Notes: generated by a model from the sequence alone, not told the origin. A stretch of DNA of 64,000 nucleotides from CAWDBV01 sp963800705 (GCA_963800705.1 CAWDBV010000007.1:281119-345118), one strand, 5' to 3'. Shown: positions 19,149 to 28,952, numbered from the stretch's first letter. Program-made: numbers and translations.

Positions 19149-21230
19149 CGCTTCCTCCTCTTCGTTTTGCACTTGCGTGCACTTCGCTTTGCGCCCTTTC
19201 CCTTTCGCTTCCTGCACTTGGGGCGCAGGGTGCTCGCGGGCGCGGGCGATTGCGGGATCAGGGCGGGCGTTTCCGGCGGCTGCGGCGGTGCGGACGGCAA
19301 GGTGAAGTAGCCGAACTCCGAGGTGCCGTCCGCGGCACGCGTGTAGCTCGCGGCGATCGAGGTCCCGGGCGGAAGGGTCTCAGTGAAAGTCACGCTCCAG
19401 TTCCCATTGGGTGCCGCCTCCGTTTCACCGATCAGGCGATCAATTTCTCCGGCAGCGGAGCTCTGCTTGGCGAAGACCTGGATCCGCCGCGAGGAGTCTG
19501 CGCCCACCGATGCTGCGGTTCCCGAAGCCGAGATCTGGGTCGCGGCGACGATCATCGGCGCCTGCAGGCCGTTGTGCGGGCCGGCGAGTGCGTTGCCGGG
19601 ACCGTCAGCCGCCGAGGTCGATGAAAGGGCCACCGTTGCCGCGCCCGCGGTTCTCGTGGATGCCATTACCGGTACCTGAGAGGACGCTGATCGCCGCGGC
19701 GCCGCTGTTGGAGATCACGTTCTGGTCGGCACCCGGTCCGCCGATTCCGTTGTCGACCCCCGTGATCTCCAGGCCCGCCGCCTCGTTGGGATGCGGATTG
19801 CCGAGTGCGTCGGTCCCGATCAGGTTGCCCTTGATGACGTGCTGCCCGCCGCTGTCGAGCACCATGCCGCGCCCGATGAAGTCGCTGCCGCCGGTCGCGT
19901 TGCCGATCGTATTGGCGGTGATCATCCCGTTGATGCCGACGACGAGCAGACCGACGGCGCCGGCCTGGAGCGACTGGCCGCCGCTGCCGACACCGATCAC
20001 GTTGCCGGAGACAACCGAGCTGTTTCCGACGACCGCGACGCCGCGGAAGCCGGGCACCGCGACCCGGTTCTCGGAGACGGTCGCCGGCGCGAAGCCGGTG
20101 GTCGTCGGGGCCTTGACCACGATCCCGAAGGCGTTGGGGCTCGGTGCGACGAGCGACGCGCTGCCTTGGAGGTTGAGCCCGACCTGGTTGTTGCGGACAC
20201 CGCGTCGTCTGACGTATCGCCGGGAAACCCCGGGGCGGCGAGATCGATCCCGAAGCCAGAGGCGACGACGTAGTTGCGGTCGCCGAGATCCTCGCCGCCG
20301 ACCGTGACCTGGTCGGAGCCGGCGAGGCGAAGGCCCTGCTCATTGATCATCGGTGTGCCGTCCGCGCCGAGGCCGACGAAGTTGCCGGCGATCGTGAGCT
20401 GCTCGTCGCCCTGAAGCGTTATCGCATCACCCTCAGCGTCACCCGGGCGCTGCGCGTTTGAGATCACGTTGCAGGGGCCGCTGCACGACCCCCGGGCTGG
20501 GAGTCGTTCCGCCGATCGTCACGTCGTCGGATCGGATCGATCGGCGAGCCGATATCGGAGATCGGCTCGGCGATCGGCAGGGGCTGGGCGCCGCTCGGAT
20601 CGGTGCCGAAGTAGTTGCCCTGGATCACGACTCCGTCCTCGCTGAGATCGATGCCGCGGACCACGTTGCCGAACACATTGCGGTCCGCCGGCGGAGGCGC
20701 CGCCGACCGTCATGTTCGCCGCGAACTGGCGGATCCCGATCCCAAGGGCTCGCGCCGCAGTCGCTGTACCGTCGAGCGCGATCCCAAAGCGGTTGTTTCG
20801 CACTGCGCTGCCCGATCCGCCGAGGCGCAGCGCGGTCTCCGAAGTCGTGAAGGCGATGCCCGCGACCGACGATCCGGTCGTGCCCGATTGCAGCGTCAGA
20901 GTCGTGAGCGACGAGGAGGGCCCGTTGATCCCGACGCAGGGAGCCGTGGCGCCAGTTGCCGCGCTGCAGCCGTCGATCGCCACCGGACCCGAGACCTGGG
21001 GCAGCGCGCTTGCGAGCGTGATCGTGTTGCCGCCGGTCAGGGGAGCGGCGAAGTCGATCTCGTCGCCACCACCGTTGTCGTTTGCGTTGAGGATCGCCTC
21101 ACGCAGCGTCCCGACCCCTGTGTCGGCGCTGCTGGTCACCGTGTAGGTCGTCGCGGCTGCAGGCTGTGTCGCGGTGAGGCATCCGACTGCGACCACTGCG
21201 ATCATAGAGCATCGCCCGGTTGGTGCGCAT
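19145..21230 (-). pseudogene. exported parallel beta-helix protein with basic tail, six frameshifts
   Basis: Once the frames are joined, this is a secreted right-handed beta-helix protein of about 690 residues. It starts MRTNRAML then MIAVVAVGCLTATQPAAA (signal peptide), has a CSLREA-like segment (TGVGTLREAILNAND), helix turns with the recurring GNxxGTDxxGxP pattern (GNYFGTDPSG, GNFVGLGADG, GNLIGTDALG) and ends in a basic two-cysteine tail (RPKCRKRKGKG...RKCKTKRRKR). Frame changes lie near 21206, 20690, 20528, the C5 run 20489-20493, 20200 and 19607. There are no in-frame nonsense codons apart from those caused by the shifts, which argues for recent damage or sequencing error. Second gene of the minus-strand unit. 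Confidence 0.8.
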
Positions 21231-21238
21231 CGGCGCGC

Positions 21239-21481
21239 TCACGGGATCGTCACCTCGCTCACCGGGCTGACCTGACTGCGATCGGAGATCCACTGCGGCA
21301 ATTGGCTCCGCACGGCGCTTTCGTCCTCGGCCTCGACCTGCCACCAGATCGAGTGATCACCCTGCGCGCACGAGCTCAGCGTCCCGTGATGACGAAGCGG
21401 GCTCTCGAACCCCTTCCAGGCCGCAAAAGCGGCGCGGCAAAGGGAGGGGTCATGCCGGTGTGTGATCAGGTAAATCGCCAC
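21239..21481 (-). CDS. small protein of unknown function heading the operon
   Basis: About 80 residues, starting at GTG 21481 (AIYLITHRHDP); upstream codons in this frame look non-coding. It has an alternating beta-alpha pattern with conserved-looking WWQVEAEDESA and a closing VSPVSEVTIP, in the manner of small ferredoxin-like alpha/beta-barrel proteins, but I do not recognise the family. It has two cysteines and no signal peptide. Eight bases separate it from the beta-helix gene, making it the likely first gene of the six-gene minus-strand unit. Confidence 0.55.
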   Translation of the reverse strand: MAIYLITHRHDPSLCRAAFAAWKGFESPLRHHGTLSSCAQGDHSIWWQVEAEDESAVRSQLPQWISDRSQVSPVSEVTIP

Positions 21482-21537
21482 TGCCCGGCTACGATGAGGC
21501 ACCCACAGAGAAGGTTGAATGGGGTGAATCCCTACCT

Positions 21538-24500
21538 TTGACCCGGGATCCCCCATTGTCATCCGGGAAGGCGGTTACGGCGGTGACGCTCGCCGAAGCA
21601 AGACAACCGAAGGCGTCGGATCAAGGGCCACCGATCGTCGGCAGGCAGGATGAGCTGCGACGGTTGGACGACCATCTGGACCTGCTCGGCGAGGGCGGGG
21701 GCGGCTTTCTCGAGATCGTGGGCGAGCCGGGGATAGGCAAGTCGACGCTGCTTGCCGCTCTTGCGCGCCGCGGGACCGAGCGTCGATTTCTGGTTCTCCG
21801 TGGCCGCGCCTCGCAGTTCGAGCTCGAGACCCCGTTCGATCCATTCGTTGACGCACTCGATGACTACCTTGCGACCGTGCACCCGCGCCGCCTGGAGCCG
21901 CTCGGTGAGGAGCGGGTCGGGGAGCTTGCATCAATCTTTCCCTCGGTGACCGAAGCGGCTGGAGCCGCTCGGCCGCCGCTGCCGACCGAGGAGAGGTATC
22001 GGCTCCATCGCTCGGTGCGCGAGCTGCTCGCCTGCCTGGCACGGGAAAAACCGCTCTTCCTGATCCTCGACGACGCACACTGGTCTGACCAGGCCTCGCT
22101 GGAGCTTCTTCACCACCTCGTCAGACGGCCTCCGAACGCACCCGTGATGCTGGCGATCGCCTACCGGACCGGCACGATGCCCGAGGGCTGGACGACGCTG
22201 GCTGATTCGGCCGAGCGCGAGGGCGATCTGAGCCGGATCGAGGTCGGCCCCCTGGGAGAGCGCGATTCAGATGCTCTTCTGAGCGGCCAGGTTGGCGACG
22301 CCGATATCCGCGGCCGCATCTTTGATGCAGCCGGCGGAAATCCGTTCTTCATTCGCCAGCTCGCCGAAGCGCCGCAGGTAGTGCGGGCGAGCGATGCCGC
22401 GGCTCGCGAGCATGAAGGTGTCCCGAAGGCGGTGCTGGCGGCGATCGGCGAGGAGGTGGCCGGCCTCGGAGAGCCGACCCGCGAGGCGCTCCAGGCCGCC
22501 GCGGTCGCCGGCGACCCGTTCGAGCCCGACAGCGCTGCGGTCGCCGCGGGTATATCCGAGGATGAGCTTCTGCCCCGTCTCGACGAGCTGCGGTCGCACG
22601 GGCTGGTCCGGCCCGGGGACTCCCCGCGGCGGTTCCAGTTCAGGCATCCACTGGTGTGGCGCGGCGTATCTGAGGGAACGCCTGCGGGCTGGCGGCTCGC
22701 GGCGCATCGGCGACTAGCGGCGGATCTCGCCGCCCGGGGCGCAAGCGCTGCGACCCGCGCGCCCCACGTGGAGGCATCTGCGACGCCGGGTGATTTGGAC
22801 GCTGCCCGGGTTCTTCGCGAGGCTGCCGAGGCGACCGTCGCGCGAGCACCGGCCTCGGCGGTGCACTGGTTCCAGGCCGCCCTGCGACTTCTCCCCGAAA
22901 CCCCGGAGACGATGGAGGACCGGATCTCGCTGCTGGTCGCTAGCGCTACTACGCTCGGATCAATCGGCAGGCTCGAGGAGTCGCGCGATCGGCTGCGCGA
23001 GGCCGTTGTGCTGATCCCGGAGGAGAACGAGCCGATGCGGGTCGAGGCCATCGTCGCCCTGGCGACGATGGAGAACCTGATGCGCAACCTTCCCGAGGCT
23101 ACGCGACTGCTCACAGATGCCCTCGCGGCACTGTCGGACCCCGAGTCCGCGCAGGCGGCGGAGATTCTGCTCGCCCTGGCGACACTTCACATCTTCGATC
23201 ACGACATGCGGTCCGCTCGCGACTGGGGCCGGGAGGCGCTCGAGCTCGGCGTGAGGCGCGGAATGCGGCCGCTCGAGGCCGCGGCCGCGGGCGTCCTCGC
23301 CCACAACGAAGGGCGGCTGGGGCGCGTGGCGGAAGCCAACGAGCTCCTCGATCAGGCAGCCCCCGTCGTCGATTCGCTGGCGACCGACACGATCTCGGAC
23401 CTCCCGGGCCTGTTCTGGATCTCGATCGCTGAGATGCAGGTCGAGCGTTGGGAGGATTCGCTTCGCCACGGTGACCGTGCGCGTGCGCTGGCACGTGGCG
23501 CCGACCAGGGCCGTTGGCTGCCTCAGATCGCGGCCTCCCAGGCGCATTCGCTGTGGCTCCTCGGCCGCTTGCCGGAAGCGCTGGCTGCATTTGACGAAGC
23601 GATTGAGATGGCGCAGCTGACCGGCAACAAGCAGTTCGACACGATCGCCTCCTGCGGCCGGATGAAGTGTGCAACCGACATGGGCGAGCTCGCAGACGCG
23701 CTCGCCACCGCGAAGCGGTGCATCGAGGTTGCCGGTCCGCTCGGGGAAGGCGATTTTCTCTCCGCGCTTTCGCGTCAGAGCGCATCCGTGCCGACGCTCG
23801 CTTCGGGCGACGCTGCCGGCGCTCGAGACTCGTTGCTCCAGCTACTTGATGAGAGCGGATATCCCCGAACCGGGTCGCCGCTGTGGCAGCCGATCGGACT
23901 CCGTGCGCTCACCGAGGCGGAGCTCGAGCTCGGGAACGTCGATGCGGCAGAGGCGTCCGCGCGACGGGCGCAAGAGCTCTGCGACAGCTTCGGGCTCGGG
24001 ATGCGAAGAAGCTGGGGCCTGCAGCCGGTCGCGGCCGTCGAGCTTGCGCGCGGTGACGCAAACGCCGCGATCGAAACCGCGCGCGAGGCTGTCTCGTCCG
24101 CCGCTTCGGCCGGGGCGCAGGTTGAGGAGGGTCGCTCGCGGACGCTCCTCGGGCGCGCGCTGGCCGCTGATGGCGAGACCGAGACAGCTGAAACTGAGCT
24201 CCGCCGCGCCTACGAACAGCTCGACGCCTGCGGCGCCGGATACCGCCGCGATGCAGCGGCGCACGAGCTGCGGGCACTGGGGGTCAGGGTCGCAACCCCG
24301 GCGCGGCGAGGGCCGTCAGAGAATGGCGCCCCTACACTCTCGGATCGCGAGCGCGAGATCGCCGAGCTTGTCGCCGAGGGCCGTAGCAACAAGGAGATCG
24401 GAGCGGCGCTCTACATCTCTCCGAAGACGGTCGAAAAGCACCTCGGGAGTGCCTTTCGGAAGCTCGGGGTCTCGAAGCGGGCGCAGGTCGCGGCCGCGAT

Positions 24501-24546
24501 CGAACGCGAGCGCGCCGAGGCCGCCATGTCTTCCGGGCCCGCCTAG
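21538..24546 (+). CDS. LAL-type LuxR transcriptional regulator with ATPase domain
   Basis: 1002 residues in the large ATP-binding LuxR layout. The N-terminal STAND-type ATPase domain has Walker A (GEPGIGKSTLL, about 62-72) and Walker B (LFLILDDAHW). A long alpha-helical TPR-like region follows, and the last 65 residues are a LuxR/FixJ helix-turn-helix (LSDREREIAELVAEGRSNKEI, SPKTVEKHL). Ligand binding to the helical region would control DNA binding. The start is uncertain: TTG 21538, TTG 21556 or GTG 21583 are possible and the first 30 residues are not conserved-looking. It is divergent from the six-gene unit, so it may regulate it, and its end overlaps the sugar dehydrogenase gene by four bases. 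Confidence 0.9.
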   Translation: MTRDPPLSSGKAVTAVTLAEARQPKASDQGPPIVGRQDELRRLDDHLDLLGEGGGGFLEIVGEPGIGKSTLLAALARRGTERRFLVLRGRASQFELETPFDPFVDALDDYLATVHPRRLEPLGEERVGELASIFPSVTEAAGAARPPLPTEERYRLHRSVRELLACLAREKPLFLILDDAHWSDQASLELLHHLVRRPPNAPVMLAIAYRTGTMPEGWTTLADSAEREGDLSRIEVGPLGERDSDALLSGQVGDADIRGRIFDAAGGNPFFIRQLAEAPQVVRASDAAAREHEGVPKAVLAAIGEEVAGLGEPTREALQAAAVAGDPFEPDSAAVAAGISEDELLPRLDELRSHGLVRPGDSPRRFQFRHPLVWRGVSEGTPAGWRLAAHRRLAADLAARGASAATRAPHVEASATPGDLDAARVLREAAEATVARAPASAVHWFQAALRLLPETPETMEDRISLLVASATTLGSIGRLEESRDRLREAVVLIPEENEPMRVEAIVALATMENLMRNLPEATRLLTDALAALSDPESAQAAEILLALATLHIFDHDMRSARDWGREALELGVRRGMRPLEAAAAGVLAHNEGRLGRVAEANELLDQAAPVVDSLATDTISDLPGLFWISIAEMQVERWEDSLRHGDRARALARGADQGRWLPQIAASQAHSLWLLGRLPEALAAFDEAIEMAQLTGNKQFDTIASCGRMKCATDMGELADALATAKRCIEVAGPLGEGDFLSALSRQSASVPTLASGDAAGARDSLLQLLDESGYPRTGSPLWQPIGLRALTEAELELGNVDAAEASARRAQELCDSFGLGMRRSWGLQPVAAVELARGDANAAIETAREAVSSAASAGAQVEEGRSRTLLGRALAADGETETAETELRRAYEQLDACGAGYRRDAAAHELRALGVRVATPARRGPSENGAPTLSDREREIAELVAEGRSNKEIGAALYISPKTVEKHLGSAFRKLGVSKRAQVAAAIERERAEAAMSSGPA

Positions 24547-26672
24547 CCCGCTGGCACGTACTTCGCCTTCACCGCCGACTCCTCGGCGGGGATCTCGTAG
24601 ACCTGGACGCGCTTGCCCTTCTGCGACCAGCCGGCGAAGCGGAACTGGCGGCCGCCGATCGTCGCCGTCGCCGGCGCCGAGAGCGTGGCGCGGTAACCCA
24701 CCGCGGACTCGACCTCCTTCGGGGCGGCGATCGTGCGTCCTCCGTAGCTGAGCTTGATCCCCTTTGGCTCGCTGGCGATCTTCAGCGGCACGACCTGGGG
24801 ACGAATCTCCATCTTCGGCGTCTCGGTCACGAGGCCCTTCGAGTCGGTGACCGTGAGCACGACCTCGTAGAAGGAATCCGCGTCGTGGTCGCTCTGGGCC
24901 GGGAACAGGACCGAGCCGCCGATGAACTCCCCGATCGGGTGCTCGTGCGCCTTGTGGACCAGGGTCACGTCCCAGTTGAAGGCCGAGTCCGGCAGCAGCC
25001 CTTCCTCGGCGTCGGTCGCGGTTGCGAGCAGCTGCACCGGCTCGTCGCCGCGGGCGACGGTCGCCGGTGTCGGGGAGAGGACCGTCACCACAGGAGCGCT
25101 GTTCCCGACCGTGATCGTGGTCGTCGCCATCGAGGTGCCGCCGAGGCCGTCGTTGGCGGTCAGCTTCACCTTGTAGACGCCGCTCGCGGTGTAGGTGTGG
25201 GTCGGGCTGACCTCGTTCGAGCTCGTCCCGTCGCCGAAGTCCCAGATCAAGCCGATCGGGTCGTTGTCCGCGTCGGTCGAGTTTGCGGACGTGAAGGTGA
25301 CCGGGAGCGGCACCGGGCCCGAGGTCGGGACCGCCGAGATCTGCGCGCGCGGCGCCTTGTTCCCGGGTGCGAAGACGAGCTCGCGGATCGCCTTCGCCCG
25401 GAAGTCGACGAAGGTCAGGTTTCCGTTCGGCGCGTAGCTGAAGCCGACCGGGGTCACACCGGTGATCACCGGGCGCAGCCGCACCCCCTTCTTCGTCTTC
25501 AGGAGCAGCTTGATGAAGCCCTGGGCGTAGTCGGCGAAGAAGAACCCGCCCTCGAAGTCGTCGGGGTAGGCGCCGCCCGGGTACGGCGGGCCGACCATCA
25601 CGGAGGCGCCGGCGCCGGTGCCCGGCATCGGGTTGCGGTAGTCGTAGGCCGGCATCGCGGTCGGCTTGCCCCGGTAGAAGGCCGCGCATCGCCCGGTGTC
25701 GCTGTAGAACGGCGTCTTCACCCTGCCCTCGAAGCAGGGCCAGCCGTAGTTGCGTCCCTTTTGGACGAAGTCGATCTCCTCGCGGCTGTTCCAGCCGACG
25801 TCGGAGATCACCGGATCGCCACGGGGACCGAGCACGACCCGGAACGGGTTGCGGAATCCGCGCGCGTACACCTTCGTGCATGTGTCGGTGAGGTCGTCGT
25901 TCTTCTTGCAGAACGGATGGTCCTCGAGCCCGTTGCCGTTCGCGTCGATGTGGAGAAGCTTGCCCGCCGTGCTCGCCGGGTTGAAGGTCCGGAACGCAGC
26001 GGGGCCGGGCTGCGAGGGCACGTTCGAATCGCCGAGGCTGACCCACAGGGTCCCGTCGGAATCGGAGAACAGCCCGCCGCCCTGGTGGGTCGGCCCGACC
26101 GACGCGGGGCAGTCGGTGTTGTTGGTGACCGGCGGGCAGGGACCGTCGGCGTCGCGGCCGAGTACCAGCGTCTCGGGCGAGTTCCGGTTCGCGACGGTCC
26201 CGTCGGAATTGAGCGTGATGTAGCTGACCCGCATCGCCTGCGGGCCGGTTGGATTGGCCTTGTTGGCCTCATAGGAGTAGAGGAGGTAGACGCGCCGGTT
26301 GCTCTCGAAGTCGGATGCGACCTCGACCGTCTGCAGCCCGCGCTCGAGGATGTTGTTGACGTGATCGGAGAGGTCGAGCAGGATTCGCTTGTCGCCGCCC
26401 GGCTGGACCGAGAAGATCCGGCCGCGCTTCTCGGAGACCAGCATCTGGCCCTCGGGGGTCCAGTCGACCGAGGTCGGCTTCTTGAACCCCTCGGCGAGGG
26501 TGACGAGATCGAACTGCTTCTCATCGCCGTTACCTCCGCCCTTCTTCTTCGCCTTCAGGGCGTGCTTTTCGAGCTCGTGGGCATTGGGCGATCCGCTTCC
26601 GAGCCAGCCCACGGCCAGCAGGGCCGCAACCGCGGCCGCGACGACACGGCTCTGTTTCCTTGCCCCTTCCAT
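24543..26672 (-). CDS. exported PQQ-type glucose/sorbosone dehydrogenase with PKD domain
   Basis: 709 residues. Signal peptide (KQSRVVAAAVAALLAVGWLGSG), then a glucose/sorbosone dehydrogenase six-blade propeller (FKKPTSVDWTPEGQMLVSEKRG, HQGGGLFSDSDGTLWVSLGD, ARGFRNPFRVVLGP, GRNYGWPCFEG), a PKD domain (ISAVPTSGPVPLPVTFTSAN, WDFGDGTSS) and a C-terminal beta domain. Members oxidise sugars outside the cell with pyrroloquinoline quinone; cofactor use is inferred. Unlike other exported proteins here it lacks the basic two-cysteine tail. It is convergent with the LuxR gene and divergent from the prenyltransferase. Confidence 0.88.
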   Translation of the reverse strand: MEGARKQSRVVAAAVAALLAVGWLGSGSPNAHELEKHALKAKKKGGGNGDEKQFDLVTLAEGFKKPTSVDWTPEGQMLVSEKRGRIFSVQPGGDKRILLDLSDHVNNILERGLQTVEVASDFESNRRVYLLYSYEANKANPTGPQAMRVSYITLNSDGTVANRNSPETLVLGRDADGPCPPVTNNTDCPASVGPTHQGGGLFSDSDGTLWVSLGDSNVPSQPGPAAFRTFNPASTAGKLLHIDANGNGLEDHPFCKKNDDLTDTCTKVYARGFRNPFRVVLGPRGDPVISDVGWNSREEIDFVQKGRNYGWPCFEGRVKTPFYSDTGRCAAFYRGKPTAMPAYDYRNPMPGTGAGASVMVGPPYPGGAYPDDFEGGFFFADYAQGFIKLLLKTKKGVRLRPVITGVTPVGFSYAPNGNLTFVDFRAKAIRELVFAPGNKAPRAQISAVPTSGPVPLPVTFTSANSTDADNDPIGLIWDFGDGTSSNEVSPTHTYTASGVYKVKLTANDGLGGTSMATTTITVGNSAPVVTVLSPTPATVARGDEPVQLLATATDAEEGLLPDSAFNWDVTLVHKAHEHPIGEFIGGSVLFPAQSDHDADSFYEVVLTVTDSKGLVTETPKMEIRPQVVPLKIASEPKGIKLSYGGRTIAAPKEVESAVGYRATLSAPATATIGGRQFRFAGWSQKGKRVQVYEIPAEESAVKAKYVPAG

Positions 26673-26763
26673 GTTGCGAGGTCACCTGCCCTGGGCGACA
26701 CCGACCCGCATCTTCGCGGATTTGGGCGCGTACCGGCGTCGATCCCTAACCTTGAGCGCCTTC

Positions 26764-27750
26764 ATGGAGGTCTCCGTACGCAAGGACCGCGAGGCCGCCG
26801 CGACCCAAGATGAGGCGAGCGAGGTCCCGGCGCAGGCGCCCACCGCGCGGCGCGGCCCCCTGCGGGCCGCGATCGTCGCGATGCGCCCCCAGGAGTGGAT
26901 CAAGAACCTGCTCGTCTACGCAGGCCTGCTGTTCTCGGGGCAGTTCGACGAGCCCTCGGCGATCGCCGCCGCGACGGTCACCTTCCTCGCCTTCTGCGCG
27001 GTTGCGAGCGCCGGCTATCTGATCAACGACGCCCACGACGCCGAGCTCGACCGCCAGCACCCGACGAAGCGAAAGCGCCCGATCGCCGCCGGCGAGCTCG
27101 GGGTGCGGACCGCGATCACGCTCGCGATCGTGCTGGTGATAGTCGGGCTGGTCGGCGCCGCGCTCGCCGAGGGGTTGATCATCGCCGGGCTCGTACTCGC
27201 CTACGGGATCGGCACGACGCTCTATTCCTACGTCTTGAAGACCGAGGTGATCCTCGACGTGATGACGATCTCGGGGCTGTTCGTGCTCCGGGTGCTCGCC
27301 GGCGCCGAGGCGGTCGACGCCGACGCCTCCGCCTACCTGCTGCTCTGCACCGGAATGGTGGCGCTCTTCCTCGGCTTCACCAAGCGCCGCCAGGAGGCGA
27401 CCTCCGAGCTCCACTCCGGGACCGACACGAGGCCCGTGCTCGAGCACTACTCGATCCCCTTCCTCGACCAGATGGTGGCGATGGTGACCGCCTCGACCGT
27501 GATGAGCTACGCGATCTACTGCGTCAACAGCCCGCTGATCGGGGCCAAGATGCTCGGCACCCTGCCCTCGGTCGTCTACGGGATCTTCCGCTACCTCTAT
27601 CTGGTCTATGACCGCGAGGACAGCAGCTCGACCGCCGAGATCCTGGTCAAGGACTGGGGGATGAAGTTCGCCGCGGTCACCTGGGTCGGCGCGCGCGATC
27701 ATCCTCCTGGCGATCTACCAGTAGCTCATTTACTAATCTGCGCGCGATGA
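26764..27750 (+). CDS. UbiA-family decaprenyl-phosphate phosphoribosyltransferase-like protein, probable frameshift at its end
   Basis: About 320 residues, eight or nine membrane helices. MRPQEWIKNLLVYAGLLFSG and the Asp-rich loop NDAHDAELDRQHPTKRKRPIAAGE are diagnostic of the decaprenyl-phosphate phosphoribosyltransferase group, which transfers phosphoribose to a polyprenyl phosphate for arabinan-type cell-wall sugars; the precise acceptor is inferred. The last helix is lost as read: after VTWVGAR the frame continues in hydrophilic residues to 27750. A one-base change in the GC run 27689-27697 gives AIILLAIYQ and a stop at 27724, which is far more like the family. The start ATG 26764 has no clear Shine-Dalgarno sequence. 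Confidence 0.85.
   Translation: MEVSVRKDREAAATQDEASEVPAQAPTARRGPLRAAIVAMRPQEWIKNLLVYAGLLFSGQFDEPSAIAAATVTFLAFCAVASAGYLINDAHDAELDRQHPTKRKRPIAAGELGVRTAITLAIVLVIVGLVGAALAEGLIIAGLVLAYGIGTTLYSYVLKTEVILDVMTISGLFVLRVLAGAEAVDADASAYLLLCTGMVALFLGFTKRRQEATSELHSGTDTRPVLEHYSIPFLDQMVAMVTASTVMSYAIYCVNSPLIGAKMLGTLPSVVYGIFRYLYLVYDREDSSSTAEILVKDWGMKFAAVTWVGARDHPPGDLPVAHLLICAR
27734..27739 (+). promoter_or_regulatory. -10 box before the NHL-repeat gene
   Basis: TAATCT ends seven bases before ATG 27747, with no Shine-Dalgarno sequence; a leaderless start is likely. Confidence 0.45.
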
Positions 27751-28949
27751 AGCGCGGGGCACTGGCAATGACGATCGCGGTTGTGGTCTCGATGGCTACG
27801 GCGGCGCCGGCGGCGGCCGAGTTCGGCGTGCTGGACACCTGGGGCTCGATGGGCTCGGCGGACGGGCAGTTCAACCTGCCCGAGGGCATCGCGATTGGGC
27901 CGACCGGCGAGATCTGGGTCGCCGACACCTCCAACGACCGGATCCAGAAATTCGACGCCCAGGGCAACCACCTGGCGACCTTCGGCGGCAACGGCGTGCA
28001 AGGGGGCAAGTTCGACGGCCCGACCGGGATCGCCACCGACTCGCTCGGCAACGTTTACGTCTCCGAGAGCGAGAACAACCGCATCCAGAAGCTCGGGCCC
28101 ACCGGCACCTTCGCCTGGGCCTACGGGCTCGACGTCACCACCCCCATCGGTGGGACCAACCCGGAGGTCTGCACCGTGGTGGCCAACTGCCTCGCCGACG
28201 AAACGCACGGCAACGACGCGGGCGAGTTCCACATCCCGGCCGACATCGCGATCGGCCCCGCGGGCGAGATCTTCGTCGCCGACGAGGGCAACGACCGCGT
28301 CCAGGAGATCGGCCCGGCGCCCAGCATGCCGAGCGTGCTGGCCGGCAGCGGCACCGGGGCGGGGGACGTCGCCAACCCGCGCGGGCTCGCGGTGCGCGAC
28401 GACGGCATCGTCTACGCCGCCGAATACGCCAACTTCAGGATCGGCTCGCTCAACTCCTTTTTGACTCCGCATTCGGCTGGGGTGTCGGCGGCGGCGCCGG
28501 TTTCGAGAAGTGCAGCGACATCACTGGAGGCTGCGAGATCGGCACCAGCGGCGACGGACTCGGGCAGTTCTCGCAGGCGAGGGACGTTGCCTTCGATCCG
28601 GCCGGGAACTTCTGGACCACCGACACCGGCAACCACCGGATCCAGAAGTTCAGCCCAACTCGCGATCCGCTGTTCGCGTTCGGGGGCGGAGTGTTCGACA
28701 CTCCGGGTGGGGATCGCCGCCGACGCGGCCGGCAACATCTACGTCGTCGACCGCTCCCACCACCGGATCGTGAAGCTCGGCGAGCTGCCGCCGGCCCCAC
28801 CCGGGCCCACGCCGGCGACGGGAACACCCGCGGCAGCGTTCGCGGCCGGGCCCACCGGACAGCAGGCCGCGGCGCTCGAGAAGTGCGGGAAGAAGAAGCG
28901 CAAGGCGCGCAAGAAGTGCCGCAAGCGCGCCTCGAAGCTGCCGTTGTAG
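27747..28949 (+). CDS. exported NHL-repeat beta-propeller with basic tail, two compensating frameshifts
   Basis: About 400 residues. Signal peptide (MKRGALAMTIAVVVSMATAAPAAA), then NHL blades such as GSADGQFNLPEGIAIGPTG and VADTSNDRIQKFDAQGN. Between the T5 run 28458-28462 and the GGGTGGGG run 28705-28712 the true reading is in another frame (for example GLGQFSQARDVAFDPAG and TTDTGNHRIQKFSP); the original frame returns with IAADAAGNIYVVDRSHHRIVKLG. The two indels cancel, so the gene looks open but about 80 residues are mistranslated. The tail LEKCGKKKRKARKKCRKR is the basic two-cysteine type. NHL propellers bind proteins or polymers; no enzyme site is seen. Confidence 0.8.
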   Translation: MKRGALAMTIAVVVSMATAAPAAAEFGVLDTWGSMGSADGQFNLPEGIAIGPTGEIWVADTSNDRIQKFDAQGNHLATFGGNGVQGGKFDGPTGIATDSLGNVYVSESENNRIQKLGPTGTFAWAYGLDVTTPIGGTNPEVCTVVANCLADETHGNDAGEFHIPADIAIGPAGEIFVADEGNDRVQEIGPAPSMPSVLAGSGTGAGDVANPRGLAVRDDGIVYAAEYANFRIGSLNSFLTPHSAGVSAAAPVSRSAATSLEAARSAPAATDSGSSRRRGTLPSIRPGTSGPPTPATTGSRSSAQLAIRCSRSGAECSTLRVGIAADAAGNIYVVDRSHHRIVKLGELPPAPPGPTPATGTPAAAFAAGPTGQQAAALEKCGKKKRKARKKCRKRASKLPL

Positions 28950-28952
28950 GCT
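28947..28952 (+). promoter_or_regulatory. -10 box before the first acyl-CoA dehydrogenase
   Basis: TAGGCT overlaps the stop codon of the NHL gene and ends seven bases before GTG 28960, suggesting leaderless transcription. Confidence 0.4.

Noticed and set aside
21538..21543. TTGACC as a -35 promoter element
   Set aside because: No -10 box at the right distance; it overlaps a possible TTG start of the LuxR gene.
28458..28712. Programmed ribosomal frameshifting in the NHL gene
   Set aside because: Two opposite shifts would be needed, no slippery heptamer or stimulatory structure is evident, and other genes show similar run-associated indels.
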